Program-made: the position numbers and the translations under genes
Notes under the pieces: model-generated
The model's input: the letters and a program-made list of their open reading frames with translations, nothing else
The model's database searches: none
What the model was told of the DNA's origin: nothing
In this document: one piece after another, positions 55,300-62,335 of the stretch
Layout: each line of letters begins with the position of its first letter
Numbering within the stretch: position 1 is the stretch's first letter
Assembly: GCF_019834675.1 (NCBI RefSeq)
Contig: NZ_JABUBU010000002.1
Location: forward strand, 395,722 to 459,721
DNA: 64,000 nt
Source: Rhodococcoides corynebacterioides
GTDB lineage: Bacteria > Actinomycetota > Actinomycetes > Mycobacteriales > Mycobacteriaceae
Direction: 5' to 3'

Positions 55300-56463
55300 T
55301 CAGGCGAGCACGCTCCGACAGACCGCCACGGGATCGCGCACCGCATCGGCACTCGCCGCGGCGCGAGCCGCGGCACGGCGGAAGGACGGTTCCCGCAGGA
55401 CGCGGTCCAGCGCTCGGGCCAGCGACTCCGCGTCGGGCGGGGACACGAGCACCGAACTCCCCTGCCGCGCCGCGCGATTCGCCAGTTCCCACTGATCGCC
55501 GCCGCCGGGCACCGTCACGGCGGGGACTCCCGCCGACAGGGTCTTGGCCAACATCCCGTGGCCACCACCGCACACCACCGCCGACGCCGACCGCAGGAGG
55601 ACGTCCTGCCGCCCGAGGCCGGCGACCGCCCAGGTCGGCAGGACCGAGCCGGACACCTCCAGCGCACTGATCGCCACCCGCACCGGCAGGCCCGACGCCC
55701 GCACGCGGGCCGCCGCTGCCAGCGCCACGTCCACCGTGGACGCCTCCCCGGTCGCGGCCGTGGAGGGAGCGACGACCACCAACGGCTCGTCACCCGGCGG
55801 CGGATCGAGGACGGTCTCGGTGGGTTCCCAGAGCAACGCGCCGACCAGCCGCGCGTCCGACGGCCAGTCGACCCGCGGCACCTCCAACGCGGGGATCGTC
55901 GCGATCAGTCGCCGCGCCGGTCCGGGGTCGACCGCGGGCAGTCCCACCGAGACCCGCGCCGCCGACCGCTGCACCGTGCCTGCTCGCACGGAGCGGGCCG
56001 TCAGACGACGCATCAGGCCGTCCCGCATCCGTCCCCGCACGCCCGACCCGGGCGCCAGGCCGCTGCCCAGCGGAGGCAGGGAGCGGGACGGCCGGTAGAG
56101 CGGATGCGGCGAGAGCTCCACCCACGGGACTGCGCACCGCTCGGCGGCCAGGCCCCCGCCGGCGGTCAGGACGTCCGCGACCACCAGATCGGGGGCGAGG
56201 TCGGTCAGCACCGGCACCAGTTGCGTCGACATGTGGGCCGCACGGCCGTGGATGCGGTGACCGGCGTCGGCGTCGTCGTCCTCGGGCCGCGGTTCCAGAC
56301 CCGGCAGCGCACGGACGTCGAGACCCGCCGCGCGGCCGGCCTCCCACCAGCGCTCGCCGGTAAGCACCACCGCCTCGTCGCCCGCGGCGCGGAACCGCTC
56401 GGCCAGGGCCATCGCCGGAAACGCGTGTCCGGCGTCGGGGCCGGCGATCAGCACCACTCGCAC
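55300..56463 (-). CDS. GT1-family glycosyltransferase-like protein (Rv2739c-like)
   Basis: This 387-residue protein starts at GTG 56463. It has the GT-B layout: an N-terminal half beginning VVLIAGPDAGHAFPAMALAE and a C-terminal half with the nucleotide-sugar site CGGGHGMLAKTLSAGVPAVT and GGGDQWELANRAAR. It probably transfers a sugar to a lipid or small hydrophobic acceptor. Acceptor and donor are unknown. A homologue occupies this place in M. tuberculosis. Confidence 0.83.
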   Translation of the reverse strand: MRVVLIAGPDAGHAFPAMALAERFRAAGDEAVVLTGERWWEAGRAAGLDVRALPGLEPRPEDDDADAGHRIHGRAAHMSTQLVPVLTDLAPDLVVADVLTAGGGLAAERCAVPWVELSPHPLYRPSRSLPPLGSGLAPGSGVRGRMRDGLMRRLTARSVRAGTVQRSAARVSVGLPAVDPGPARRLIATIPALEVPRVDWPSDARLVGALLWEPTETVLDPPPGDEPLVVVAPSTAATGEASTVDVALAAAARVRASGLPVRVAISALEVSGSVLPTWAVAGLGRQDVLLRSASAVVCGGGHGMLAKTLSAGVPAVTVPGGGDQWELANRAARQGSSVLVSPPDAESLARALDRVLREPSFRRAAARAAASADAVRDPVAVCRSVLA

Positions 56464-56505
56464 CGGGTCAGCGTAGCCAGCCGCGGCGCTGGGGCCGGCG
56501 CTCCG

Positions 56506-56688
56506 TCAGAACATCGAGTCGACGGTCTTGTCGGTGCGGTTCTCGTCCGTCATCGACCGGTACAGGAAGTACAGACCGGCGCCGACCACCGCCAGAGCCA
56601 GAAGCGGGAAGAGCGCCTTCAGCACGGCGCCCAGGATCACCACTGCGAGCCAGACCAGCACGATCGCTCCGAGGATCTTCCAGAACAT
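56506..56688 (-). CDS. 60-residue membrane protein, last gene of the psp-type operon
   Basis: This short protein starts at ATG 56688 behind AAGGTGG (begins MFWKILGAIVLVWLAVVI). It has two closely spaced hydrophobic helices (about 3-22 and 27-45) and a charged tail ending KTVDSMF. It lies 172 bases after pspM on the same strand, in the slot that M. tuberculosis gives to Rv2742c (PspN). A role in membrane-stress response is inferred from position only. Confidence 0.7.
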   Translation of the reverse strand: MFWKILGAIVLVWLAVVILGAVLKALFPLLALAVVGAGLYFLYRSMTDENRTDKTVDSMF

Positions 56689-56860
56689 GTCGTCCACCTT
56701 TCGTCGTGGTGCGGTGTCGGGCGCTTCTCGCCGACGATCACCGCGCACCTCGATCGTGACAGACAACGGGACGGAAAACCCTCTCCGAGCTGCGATTTCA
56801 GGGTCGATCTCAGGGTGGTCACCCACCCGCCGACGGGCGTCTCGGGGGACGACCCGGAGG

Positions 56861-57622
56861 TCAGGACCGGTCGAGCCGATCCAGTCCGTACGCCCACCCC
56901 TCGAGCCGGTCGGTGGCGAACTGCAACGCGTCGCGACGCGTGTCCTGCGCGGCCACGGACCCGGAGGCGGGTGCGGTGAGAAGTGCGGCCGCGGCCACCA
57001 GGCCGTCGTACTGCTCGACGCCCTCGTGCAGACGGCGGACCGCCGCCGGAATGGTGGCGCGGAGATGGGCCGCGGCGGTCTCGTTGCCCGACGCCGCCCG
57101 TTCCATGGCGACGACGTCGTCCGCCACCGCGGTGAGCGACGCGGCCGCGGCGGCGGCGATGCGAGAGGTGTCCTGGACGTCGTCCTCGGCGACGGCCCCG
57201 GACCGGGACACGATGCCGAGCAACTCGTGAAGGCTCTGCTCCGATCGGCGCAACCGGTCCATCGGTTCGCGCGCCGCCGACCCGTACGGCGGCAGGGAGC
57301 GGGGAGCCGGCCGGGCCGCCGGCAGCGGCTCACCGCGCAGACGCCGATACGCCAGAGCCGCCGCCACCGAGGGCACGGCGAGCAGCGCCGTGGTACCGGC
57401 ACCGCCCACGATCACCCACTCCGGAGCGGCCGCGACCGCCACCATCGCTGTCCCGACCGCGCTGGACCCCGACGCCGCACCGAAAAACGTGGCCCGACGA
57501 CGAGTGCGTCGGAGTTTGCGTTCGGCGCGCCGCCGGGGATCGTTCCAGGTGCGGGCGGACTCGATCAGGGGCCGGGCCGCCCGCGCGACGACGACGGCTC
57601 GGCCCTGAAGTCGATCACGCAT
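56861..57622 (-). CDS. pspM: PspM-like membrane partner of PspA (Rv2743c-like)
   Basis: This 253-residue protein starts at ATG 57622, 27 bases after pspA. A basic N-terminal segment (RRAERKLRRTRRRA) precedes two adjacent membrane helices (about residues 47-68 and 71-90). A long helical cytoplasmic domain with predicted coils (about 120-250) follows. In M. tuberculosis the homologue tethers PspA to the membrane. The orthology is from position and layout. Confidence 0.78.
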   Translation of the reverse strand: MRDRLQGRAVVVARAARPLIESARTWNDPRRRAERKLRRTRRRATFFGAASGSSAVGTAMVAVAAAPEWVIVGGAGTTALLAVPSVAAALAYRRLRGEPLPAARPAPRSLPPYGSAAREPMDRLRRSEQSLHELLGIVSRSGAVAEDDVQDTSRIAAAAAASLTAVADDVVAMERAASGNETAAAHLRATIPAAVRRLHEGVEQYDGLVAAAALLTAPASGSVAAQDTRRDALQFATDRLEGWAYGLDRLDRS

Positions 57623-57649
57623 GACGTTCGCACAGCCCCCGATCCGGCG

Positions 57650-58465
57650 TCAGTTGGCCTGCGGACGTTCCGGATTCGCCTGCGGCGACAGGTTCTTCGG
57701 CGCAGCAGCGGGATCGGCCGTCGGCCCCGAGGTGAGAGCGTCGCCCTTCATCGAGGCGCGAATCTGCTCGAGGCGGCTGTGTCCGGCCATCTGGACACTC
57801 GCCTGCTGGACTTCCATCATCCGGCCCTGCACGGAGTTCTGCGCGAGCTCCGCGGAGCCCAACGCATCGGCGTAGCGACGCTCGATCTTGTCGCGCACCG
57901 CGTCGAGGCTGGGCGTGTTGCCGGGGGCGGACAGCGTGGTGTCCATCGAGCGCAGGCTCTCGGAGACGCGCTCCTGCATCTTGGCCTGCTCGAGCTGGCT
58001 GAGCAGCTTGGTGCGCTCGGCGACCTTCGACTGCAGCGTCATGGCATTCTGCTCGACGGCCTTCTTGGCCTGGCTGGCGGCCTGCAGGGCCTGATCGTGC
58101 AGGACCTTGAGGTCCTCGACGCCCTGCTCAGCCGTGACCAGCTGCGCTGCGAACGCCTCCGCCGCGTTGGTGTACTGCACGGCCTTCTCGGTGTCCCCGG
58201 CGGCGTTGGCCTGGTCGGCGAGTGTGACGGCCTGACGGGCGTTGGCGTTGAGCTTCTCCACCTCGTCGAGCTGGCGGCTCAGCTTCATCTCCAGCTGCCG
58301 CTGGTTGCCGATCACCGAGGCGGCCTGCTGCGAGAGGGCCTGATGCTGACGCTGCGCGTCCTCGATGGCCTGTTGGATCTGGACCTGCGGGTCCGCCTTC
58401 TCGTCGATCTTCGAGTTGAACAGGGCCATCAGATACTTCCAGCCCTTGACGAAAGGATTGGCCAT
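57650..58465 (-). CDS. pspA: PspA/IM30 family envelope-stress protein (35-kDa antigen type)
   Basis: This 271-residue protein starts at ATG 58465. The opening amphipathic segment ([14 protein letters not shown]) is followed by long coiled coil (about 25-225), then a Pro/Ala tail. It assembles on damaged membranes to stabilise them (ESCRT-III superfamily). In mycobacteria it also sequesters ClgR. The 158-base gap after clgR contains a small GC hairpin that could tune the clgR/pspA ratio. Confidence 0.92.
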   Translation of the reverse strand: MANPFVKGWKYLMALFNSKIDEKADPQVQIQQAIEDAQRQHQALSQQAASVIGNQRQLEMKLSRQLDEVEKLNANARQAVTLADQANAAGDTEKAVQYTNAAEAFAAQLVTAEQGVEDLKVLHDQALQAASQAKKAVEQNAMTLQSKVAERTKLLSQLEQAKMQERVSESLRSMDTTLSAPGNTPSLDAVRDKIERRYADALGSAELAQNSVQGRMMEVQQASVQMAGHSRLEQIRASMKGDALTSGPTADPAAAPKNLSPQANPERPQAN

Positions 58466-58623
58466 CGGTTCTTCCTGCCTCCATGTGGAATCCGCCGCTA
58501 CGCGACCCGGCCGGCGACGGTCACCGGCCGCTGTTCATTCGCCCATCGTTCCACGCGCGCCGCCCGATTTCGAACCTTCGGGTCTCACCCCGGTCTCGAA
58601 CGGCCCCGCGCGGGCCGGCGGGA

Positions 58624-58950
58624 TCAGGCCGCGGCGAGTGCCCGCGCGGCCGGTGCCGGAATCACGACGCGAGTGCCGTCGTCCACCCGCACGCCGGGCG
58701 TGACGCCTCGGTCCTCGGTGACCGGCGTCAGCGCCTCGCTGACGTCGGACAACACGTGCGACAGCGGAACGTCGAGCGCCTCGCAGATCGCGTTGAGCAG
58801 TTCGCTCGACGCTTCCTTGCGTCCACGCTCCACCTCGGACAGATATCCGAGGCTCACTCGCGCCGTGGTGGAGACCTCGCGCAGCGTGCGGCTCTGTGCG
58901 ACCCGAGTGCGGCGAAGACTGTCGCCGAGTGCCTCACGCAGAAGCATCAT
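58624..58950 (-). CDS. clgR: Transcription regulator ClgR
   Basis: This 108-residue XRE-type regulator starts at ATG 58950. The helix-turn-helix lies at about 20-55 ([20 protein letters not shown]) and a short variable tail ends [10 protein letters not shown]. The hydrophobic C-terminus ending in two alanines resembles a ClpP-degradation tag, as known for Streptomyces ClgR. It activates Clp protease and psp genes after envelope damage. It heads the clgR-pspA-pspM operon. Confidence 0.92.
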   Translation of the reverse strand: MMLLREALGDSLRRTRVAQSRTLREVSTTARVSLGYLSEVERGRKEASSELLNAICEALDVPLSHVLSDVSEALTPVTEDRGVTPGVRVDDGTRVVIPAPAARALAAA

Positions 58951-59049
58951 GTGGCCTCTCCTCAGTTTCTCGTGCGGTGGGCCGGACCCGCGGTGTCGAC
59001 CGCCGGCTCGACGACGTCACCGCCGCCGGAACCCGTCCCGTTCTTCGTC

Positions 59050-59077
59050 CAACGCCGAGACCGCCCCGGTGGTTCCC
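59050..59077 (-). promoter_or_regulatory. ECF sigma (SigE-type) promoter of clgR-pspA
   Basis: On the minus strand GGGAAC (59077-59072) is followed, with 18 bases between GGAAC and GTT, by CGTTG (59054-59050). It matches the sigB promoter and the mycobacterial SigE consensus. It lies about 100 bases before the clgR start. clgR-pspA is a known SigE target in M. tuberculosis. Confidence 0.78.
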
Positions 59078-59190
59078 GACTCTCGACGTGGATTCGGTTA
59101 CCCGGCCGGGTAGGGGCGAACCCAGCCCGGCGCGGGTGGATGAACCCTAGCGCCACGGCGTCGTCGGGGCGCGCACCGAGGCGGGCACGA

Positions 59191-59904
59191 TCAGCGCGCC
59201 TCGGCCGCCGTCGCCACGCGCGGGCGCATCGCCGACACCACGTAGTCCACGCCCGTGACCACGGTGAGGATCACCGCGGCCCACATGAGCACCGTCGCCA
59301 CGGGCAGTACCGCGGCCGGCAGGGGCATCACGTAGAGCCCGATGGCGACGCCCTGGACGAGCGTCTTGAGCTTGCCGCCGCGGCCGGCCGGAATGACCCC
59401 GTGTCGGAGCACGGCGAATCGCAGCAGCGTGATGCCGAGTTCGCGTGCACCGATCACCACCGTGATCCACCACGGCAGTACCTCCAGCACGGACAGTCCG
59501 ACCAGGGCCGCGCCGATCAGCGCCTTGTCCGCGATCGGGTCCGCCATCTTGCCGAACTCGGTGACCAGACCGTGCTTGCGGGCCAGCTGACCGTCGATGC
59601 GGTCGGTCACCGCGGCCATGGCGAACACCGCGAAGGCCGCCCACCGCCACCCGACGCTCTGGCCGTCCTCCGCGAACAACGCCCACAGGAACACCGGCAC
59701 CAGCAGGATGCGCGCGACGGTGAGGACGTTCGCGATGTTCAGCAGGGGAACCGGACGCACCGGAACCGGCGCCACCACCGCGTCGTCTCGCGGGGCCGCG
59801 GCGCTGCCGCCGCTCCGCGCCTCGGACGCCGCGGCGCTGCCGCCGCTCCACGCATCGGACGCCGCGGCGCTGCCGCCGCTCCGCGCATCGGACTCCGCGC
59901 TCAC
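59191..59904 (-). CDS. pgsA: CDP-alcohol phosphatidyltransferase (PgsA-type)
   Basis: This 237-residue protein starts at ATG 59904. The first 40 residues are three copies of an 11-residue Ser/Gly/Ala repeat. The catalytic signature D-x2-D-G-x2-A-R-x8-G-x3-D-x3-D is exact (starting DRIDGQLARKHG, about residue 100). Six membrane helices surround it. It makes phosphatidylglycerophosphate or a related phospholipid. It corresponds to M. tuberculosis pgsA3 by position. Confidence 0.9.
   Translation of the reverse strand: MSAESDARSGGSAAASDAWSGGSAAASEARSGGSAAAPRDDAVVAPVPVRPVPLLNIANVLTVARILLVPVFLWALFAEDGQSVGWRWAAFAVFAMAAVTDRIDGQLARKHGLVTEFGKMADPIADKALIGAALVGLSVLEVLPWWITVVIGARELGITLLRFAVLRHGVIPAGRGGKLKTLVQGVAIGLYVMPLPAAVLPVATVLMWAAVILTVVTGVDYVVSAMRPRVATAAEAR
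59795..59893 (-). repeat. 33-base in-frame tandem repeat in pgsA
   Basis: There are three head-to-tail 33-base units (59795-59827, 59828-59860, 59861-59893) that differ only at one or two bases each. They encode the N-terminal SGGSAAASDAR-type repeats. They are recent enough to be nearly identical and lie before the catalytic domain. Confidence 0.9.
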
Positions 59905-59983
59905 GTCGGGCAGCCCGCGGGGCGGGGCGACGACGACGCTGCGGCACTGGGCACGGCCTCACAATATCGGTACGTGTGGGCAC

Positions 59984-59989
59984 TACTGT
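59984..59989 (+). promoter_or_regulatory. -10 box of argA, possible leaderless start
   Basis: TACTGT (59984-59989) lies 7 bases before ATG 59997, and no ribosome-binding site follows. The message may therefore start at the ATG. The 92-base gap to pgsA must also carry the divergent pgsA promoter. Confidence 0.4.
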
Positions 59990-59996
59990 CTCCCCC

Positions 59997-60560
59997 ATGA
60001 CTTCCGAGCTCGATCCGGACCCCGGTGTCGGCCGCGACGCCCCCGATGCGGTGTCGCCGACCACCGAGCGGGTCCGCATCCGTCGCGCGCGGACGTCGGA
60101 CATCCCCGAGATCAAGCGGCTCATCGACATCTACGCGGGGCGCATCCTGCTGGAGAAGAACCTGGTGACCCTCTACGAGGCGGTGCAGGAGTTCTGGGTC
60201 GCCGAGGTCGACGGCGTCGTGGCGGGATGCGGCGCGTTGCACGTGCTGTGGGCCGATCTCGGCGAGATCCGCACGGTGGCCGTCGACCCGGCCGTCAAGG
60301 GCCACGGCGTCGGCCATCTGGTGGTCACCACCCTGATCGACGTGGCGCGCGAGCTGCAGTTGTCGCGGTTGTTCGTCCTCACCTTCGAGGTGTCCTTCTT
60401 CGCCCGCCACGGGTTCACCGAGATCGAGGGCACCCCGGTCACCGCGGAGGTGTACGCCGAGATGTGCCGGTCGTACGACACCGGTGTCGCCGAGTTCCTC
60501 GACCTCAGTTACGTCAAGCCGAACACCCTGGGCAACACCCGCATGTTGCTCACCCTCTGA
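59997..60560 (+). CDS. argA: Amino-acid N-acetyltransferase (Rv2747-type ArgA)
   Basis: This protein of about 187 residues starts at ATG 59997. The GNAT domain begins at RVRIRRARTSDIPEIKRLI. Its acetyl-CoA loop is DPAVKGHGVGHLVV (about residues 100-113), and it includes FEVSFFARHGFTEIEG. M. tuberculosis Rv2747 is a stand-alone N-acetylglutamate synthase for arginine synthesis. Length and position agree with that. It is divergent from pgsA. Confidence 0.85.
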   Translation: MTSELDPDPGVGRDAPDAVSPTTERVRIRRARTSDIPEIKRLIDIYAGRILLEKNLVTLYEAVQEFWVAEVDGVVAGCGALHVLWADLGEIRTVAVDPAVKGHGVGHLVVTTLIDVARELQLSRLFVLTFEVSFFARHGFTEIEGTPVTAEVYAEMCRSYDTGVAEFLDLSYVKPNTLGNTRMLLTL

Positions 60561-60630
60561 CCGTCGGCCCGAACCCCGACCGACCGACCCACCGATCCGA
60601 CCGACCCCACCGACCCGAACGGACATCCCC

Positions 60631-60912
60631 GTGCCGCATTTCCTCGTCCACTACACCTACTCGCCCAGCACCGCCGACGGCCGTGACCGCGTCCGCGCCG
60701 AGCACCGGGACTGGCTGCGGGAGCAGATCGCGCAGGACCGCGTGGTGACGGCGGGCCCGTACCCCGACGACAGCGGCGCCACGATCGTCGCGCGGGGATC
60801 GGACGAGGCCGACGTGCGCGATCTGTTCGCCGACGACCCGTTCGTCCGCGACGAGTTGGTCGACGCGATCGCGATCCAGGCCTGGAAGCCGGTGCTCGGC
60901 GCACTCGCCTGA
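60631..60912 (+). CDS. YciI-family protein
   Basis: This 93-residue protein starts at GTG 60631 (MPHFLVHYTYSPSTAD). The dimeric alpha/beta-barrel-like YciI fold is marked by an N-terminal strand, HRDWLREQIAQDRVVTAGP and DDPFVRDELVDAI. Conserved His/Asp residues suggest an active site, but no reaction is known for most members. The upstream 70 bases are a run of degenerate CGAC/CCGAC units with no other signal. Confidence 0.8.
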   Translation: MPHFLVHYTYSPSTADGRDRVRAEHRDWLREQIAQDRVVTAGPYPDDSGATIVARGSDEADVRDLFADDPFVRDELVDAIAIQAWKPVLGALA

Positions 60913-60926
60913 CCGACGAAACACGA

Positions 60927-60972
60927 ACGCCACGGCCCGGCGGATCTCATAGGATCTGCCGGGCCGTGGCGT
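60927..60972. terminator. Bidirectional terminator between the YciI and TerC genes
   Basis: A 20-base stem (60927-60946 with 60953-60972), with one G-T wobble, closes a 6-base loop. It lies between the converging genes. Confidence 0.85.
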
Positions 60973-60985
60973 CGTCGAGGCGGGA

Positions 60986-62050
60986 TCAGCGGGCGGTGGT
61001 GTCCCGGTCGACCTCGCCGGCGGTACCGGCGTCGACCGAGTCCGCTCCGGCGTCGTGGCTCTCCTGGACCTTCTGCGCCGACTGTCCGCGCGTCTTGATC
61101 AGGCTGGCGATCGTGGTGACGGCCAGGATGCCGACGATGACGCTCAGCGAGAGGCCCGTCGTGATCTCGGGGACCGCGACGTGCTCGCCGCCGTTGATGA
61201 AGCCGAGCTCGTTCTCGTGGAGCGCGTGCAGGACCAGCTTCACACCGATGAACGCGAGCACCAATGAGAGGCCGTAGGACAGGAACACCAGGCGGTCGAG
61301 CAGGCCGCCGATGAGGAAGTACAGCTGGCGCAGACCCATCAGGGCGAACGCGTTGGCCGTGAACACGATGTAGGGCTCGGTGGTGAGGCCGTAGATCGCG
61401 GGGATCGAGTCGAGCGCGAACAGGATGTCGGTGAAGCCGATGACGACCAGCGCCAGCAACATCGGGGTGACGACGCGCTTGCCGTCGATCTTCACGGTCA
61501 GACGGTCACCGTGGTACTCGTCGGTGGTCGGCAGCACCTTCTTGGCCAGGCGCATGATCTTGGTCTCTTGCTCGACCTCGTTCTCCTCCTCGTGGCCGGC
61601 CTCCTTGATCAGCTTGTAGGCCGTGTAGATCAGGAACGCGCCGAAGAGGTAGAACACCCAGCTGAAGTTGTTGATGGCCGCCGCACCGAGGGCGATGAAG
61701 CCACCGCGCATGACCAGCGCCATGACGATGCCGATGAGCAGCACCTTCTGCTGGTACTGCCGCGGGACCGCGAAGGTCGTCATGATGATGAGGAAGACGA
61801 ACAGGTTGTCGACGCTCAGCGCCTTCTCGGTGATGTATCCCGCGAAGTACTCGCCGCCGTAGGTCGACCCGTACTGCCAGAAGACGATGCCGCCGAAGAC
61901 GACCGCCAGCGCGATGTAGACCGCGGACCACGTGGCCGACTCCTTGAAGGTCGGCTCGTGCGGCGTGCGCACGTGCGCGAAGAAGTCGAAGACGAAGAGA
62001 CCGAGGATCACCACGCAGGTGACGATCCAGACGGTGGTGGAGACGTTCAT
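60986..62050 (-). CDS. TerC-family membrane protein, probable manganese exporter
   Basis: This 354-residue protein starts at ATG 62050, set by GGAGG at 62065-62061. It has eight or nine membrane helices. Acidic family motifs lie in the membrane at EKALSVDNLFVFLIIM (about residues 62-77) and GFTDILFALDSIPAIYG (about 210-226). A charged loop and an Asp-rich C-terminal tail complete it. TerC proteins export Mn(II) and some assist metalation of secreted enzymes. Its leader looks like a manganese riboswitch. Confidence 0.9.
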   Translation of the reverse strand: MNVSTTVWIVTCVVILGLFVFDFFAHVRTPHEPTFKESATWSAVYIALAVVFGGIVFWQYGSTYGGEYFAGYITEKALSVDNLFVFLIIMTTFAVPRQYQQKVLLIGIVMALVMRGGFIALGAAAINNFSWVFYLFGAFLIYTAYKLIKEAGHEEENEVEQETKIMRLAKKVLPTTDEYHGDRLTVKIDGKRVVTPMLLALVVIGFTDILFALDSIPAIYGLTTEPYIVFTANAFALMGLRQLYFLIGGLLDRLVFLSYGLSLVLAFIGVKLVLHALHENELGFINGGEHVAVPEITTGLSLSVIVGILAVTTIASLIKTRGQSAQKVQESHDAGADSVDAGTAGEVDRDTTAR

Positions 62051-62059
62051 GTAAGGGCT

Positions 62060-62207
62060 ACCTCCGGTAGGCCAGCGTAGGGCTCCGGAGGTCTCTCCCG
62101 TCGCGTCCTCGCCGTTGGGTACAGCGGGCATCGACCGTGGACCCGGATCGAGGCAGGGCTCGATCGTGCTGACGGGTCCGTCGCGAGTGGGGATACTCCC
62201 CTCCTCG
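62060..62207 (-). promoter_or_regulatory. yybP-ykoY (manganese) riboswitch candidate with translational expression platform
   Basis: Reading the minus strand, GGAGG plus the conserved GGGGAGTA loop (62204-62194) pairs, as P1, with CCTCC at 62091-62087, preceded by the conserved GAGAGA. A long hairpin (GGACCCG...CGGGTCC enclosing GATCGAG...CTCGATC) lies between. The P1 3' strand ACCTCCGG (62092-62085) is complementary to CCGGAGGT (62067-62060), which contains the TerC ribosome-binding site. With manganese, P1 forms and the site is free; without it the site is masked. The class is recognised from conserved bases and host gene. Confidence 0.75.
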
Positions 62208-62335
62208 GACAATGATGCCACAGCGCTGGTGTGCAGCGTCCCCACGAGCGCTCGATACTCGGTAAAACCCCGGTAAAGACGGCCGGGCTATGAGCGACGT
62301 CACCCCCACTAGCAACCGGGGTGTGGTCCGGTTGC

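Noticed and set aside
60577..60625. A run of CGAC/CCGAC-type units before the YciI gene, considered as a repeat element
   Set aside because: The units are irregular and short, and fit GC-rich drift. There is no consistent period and no known element.
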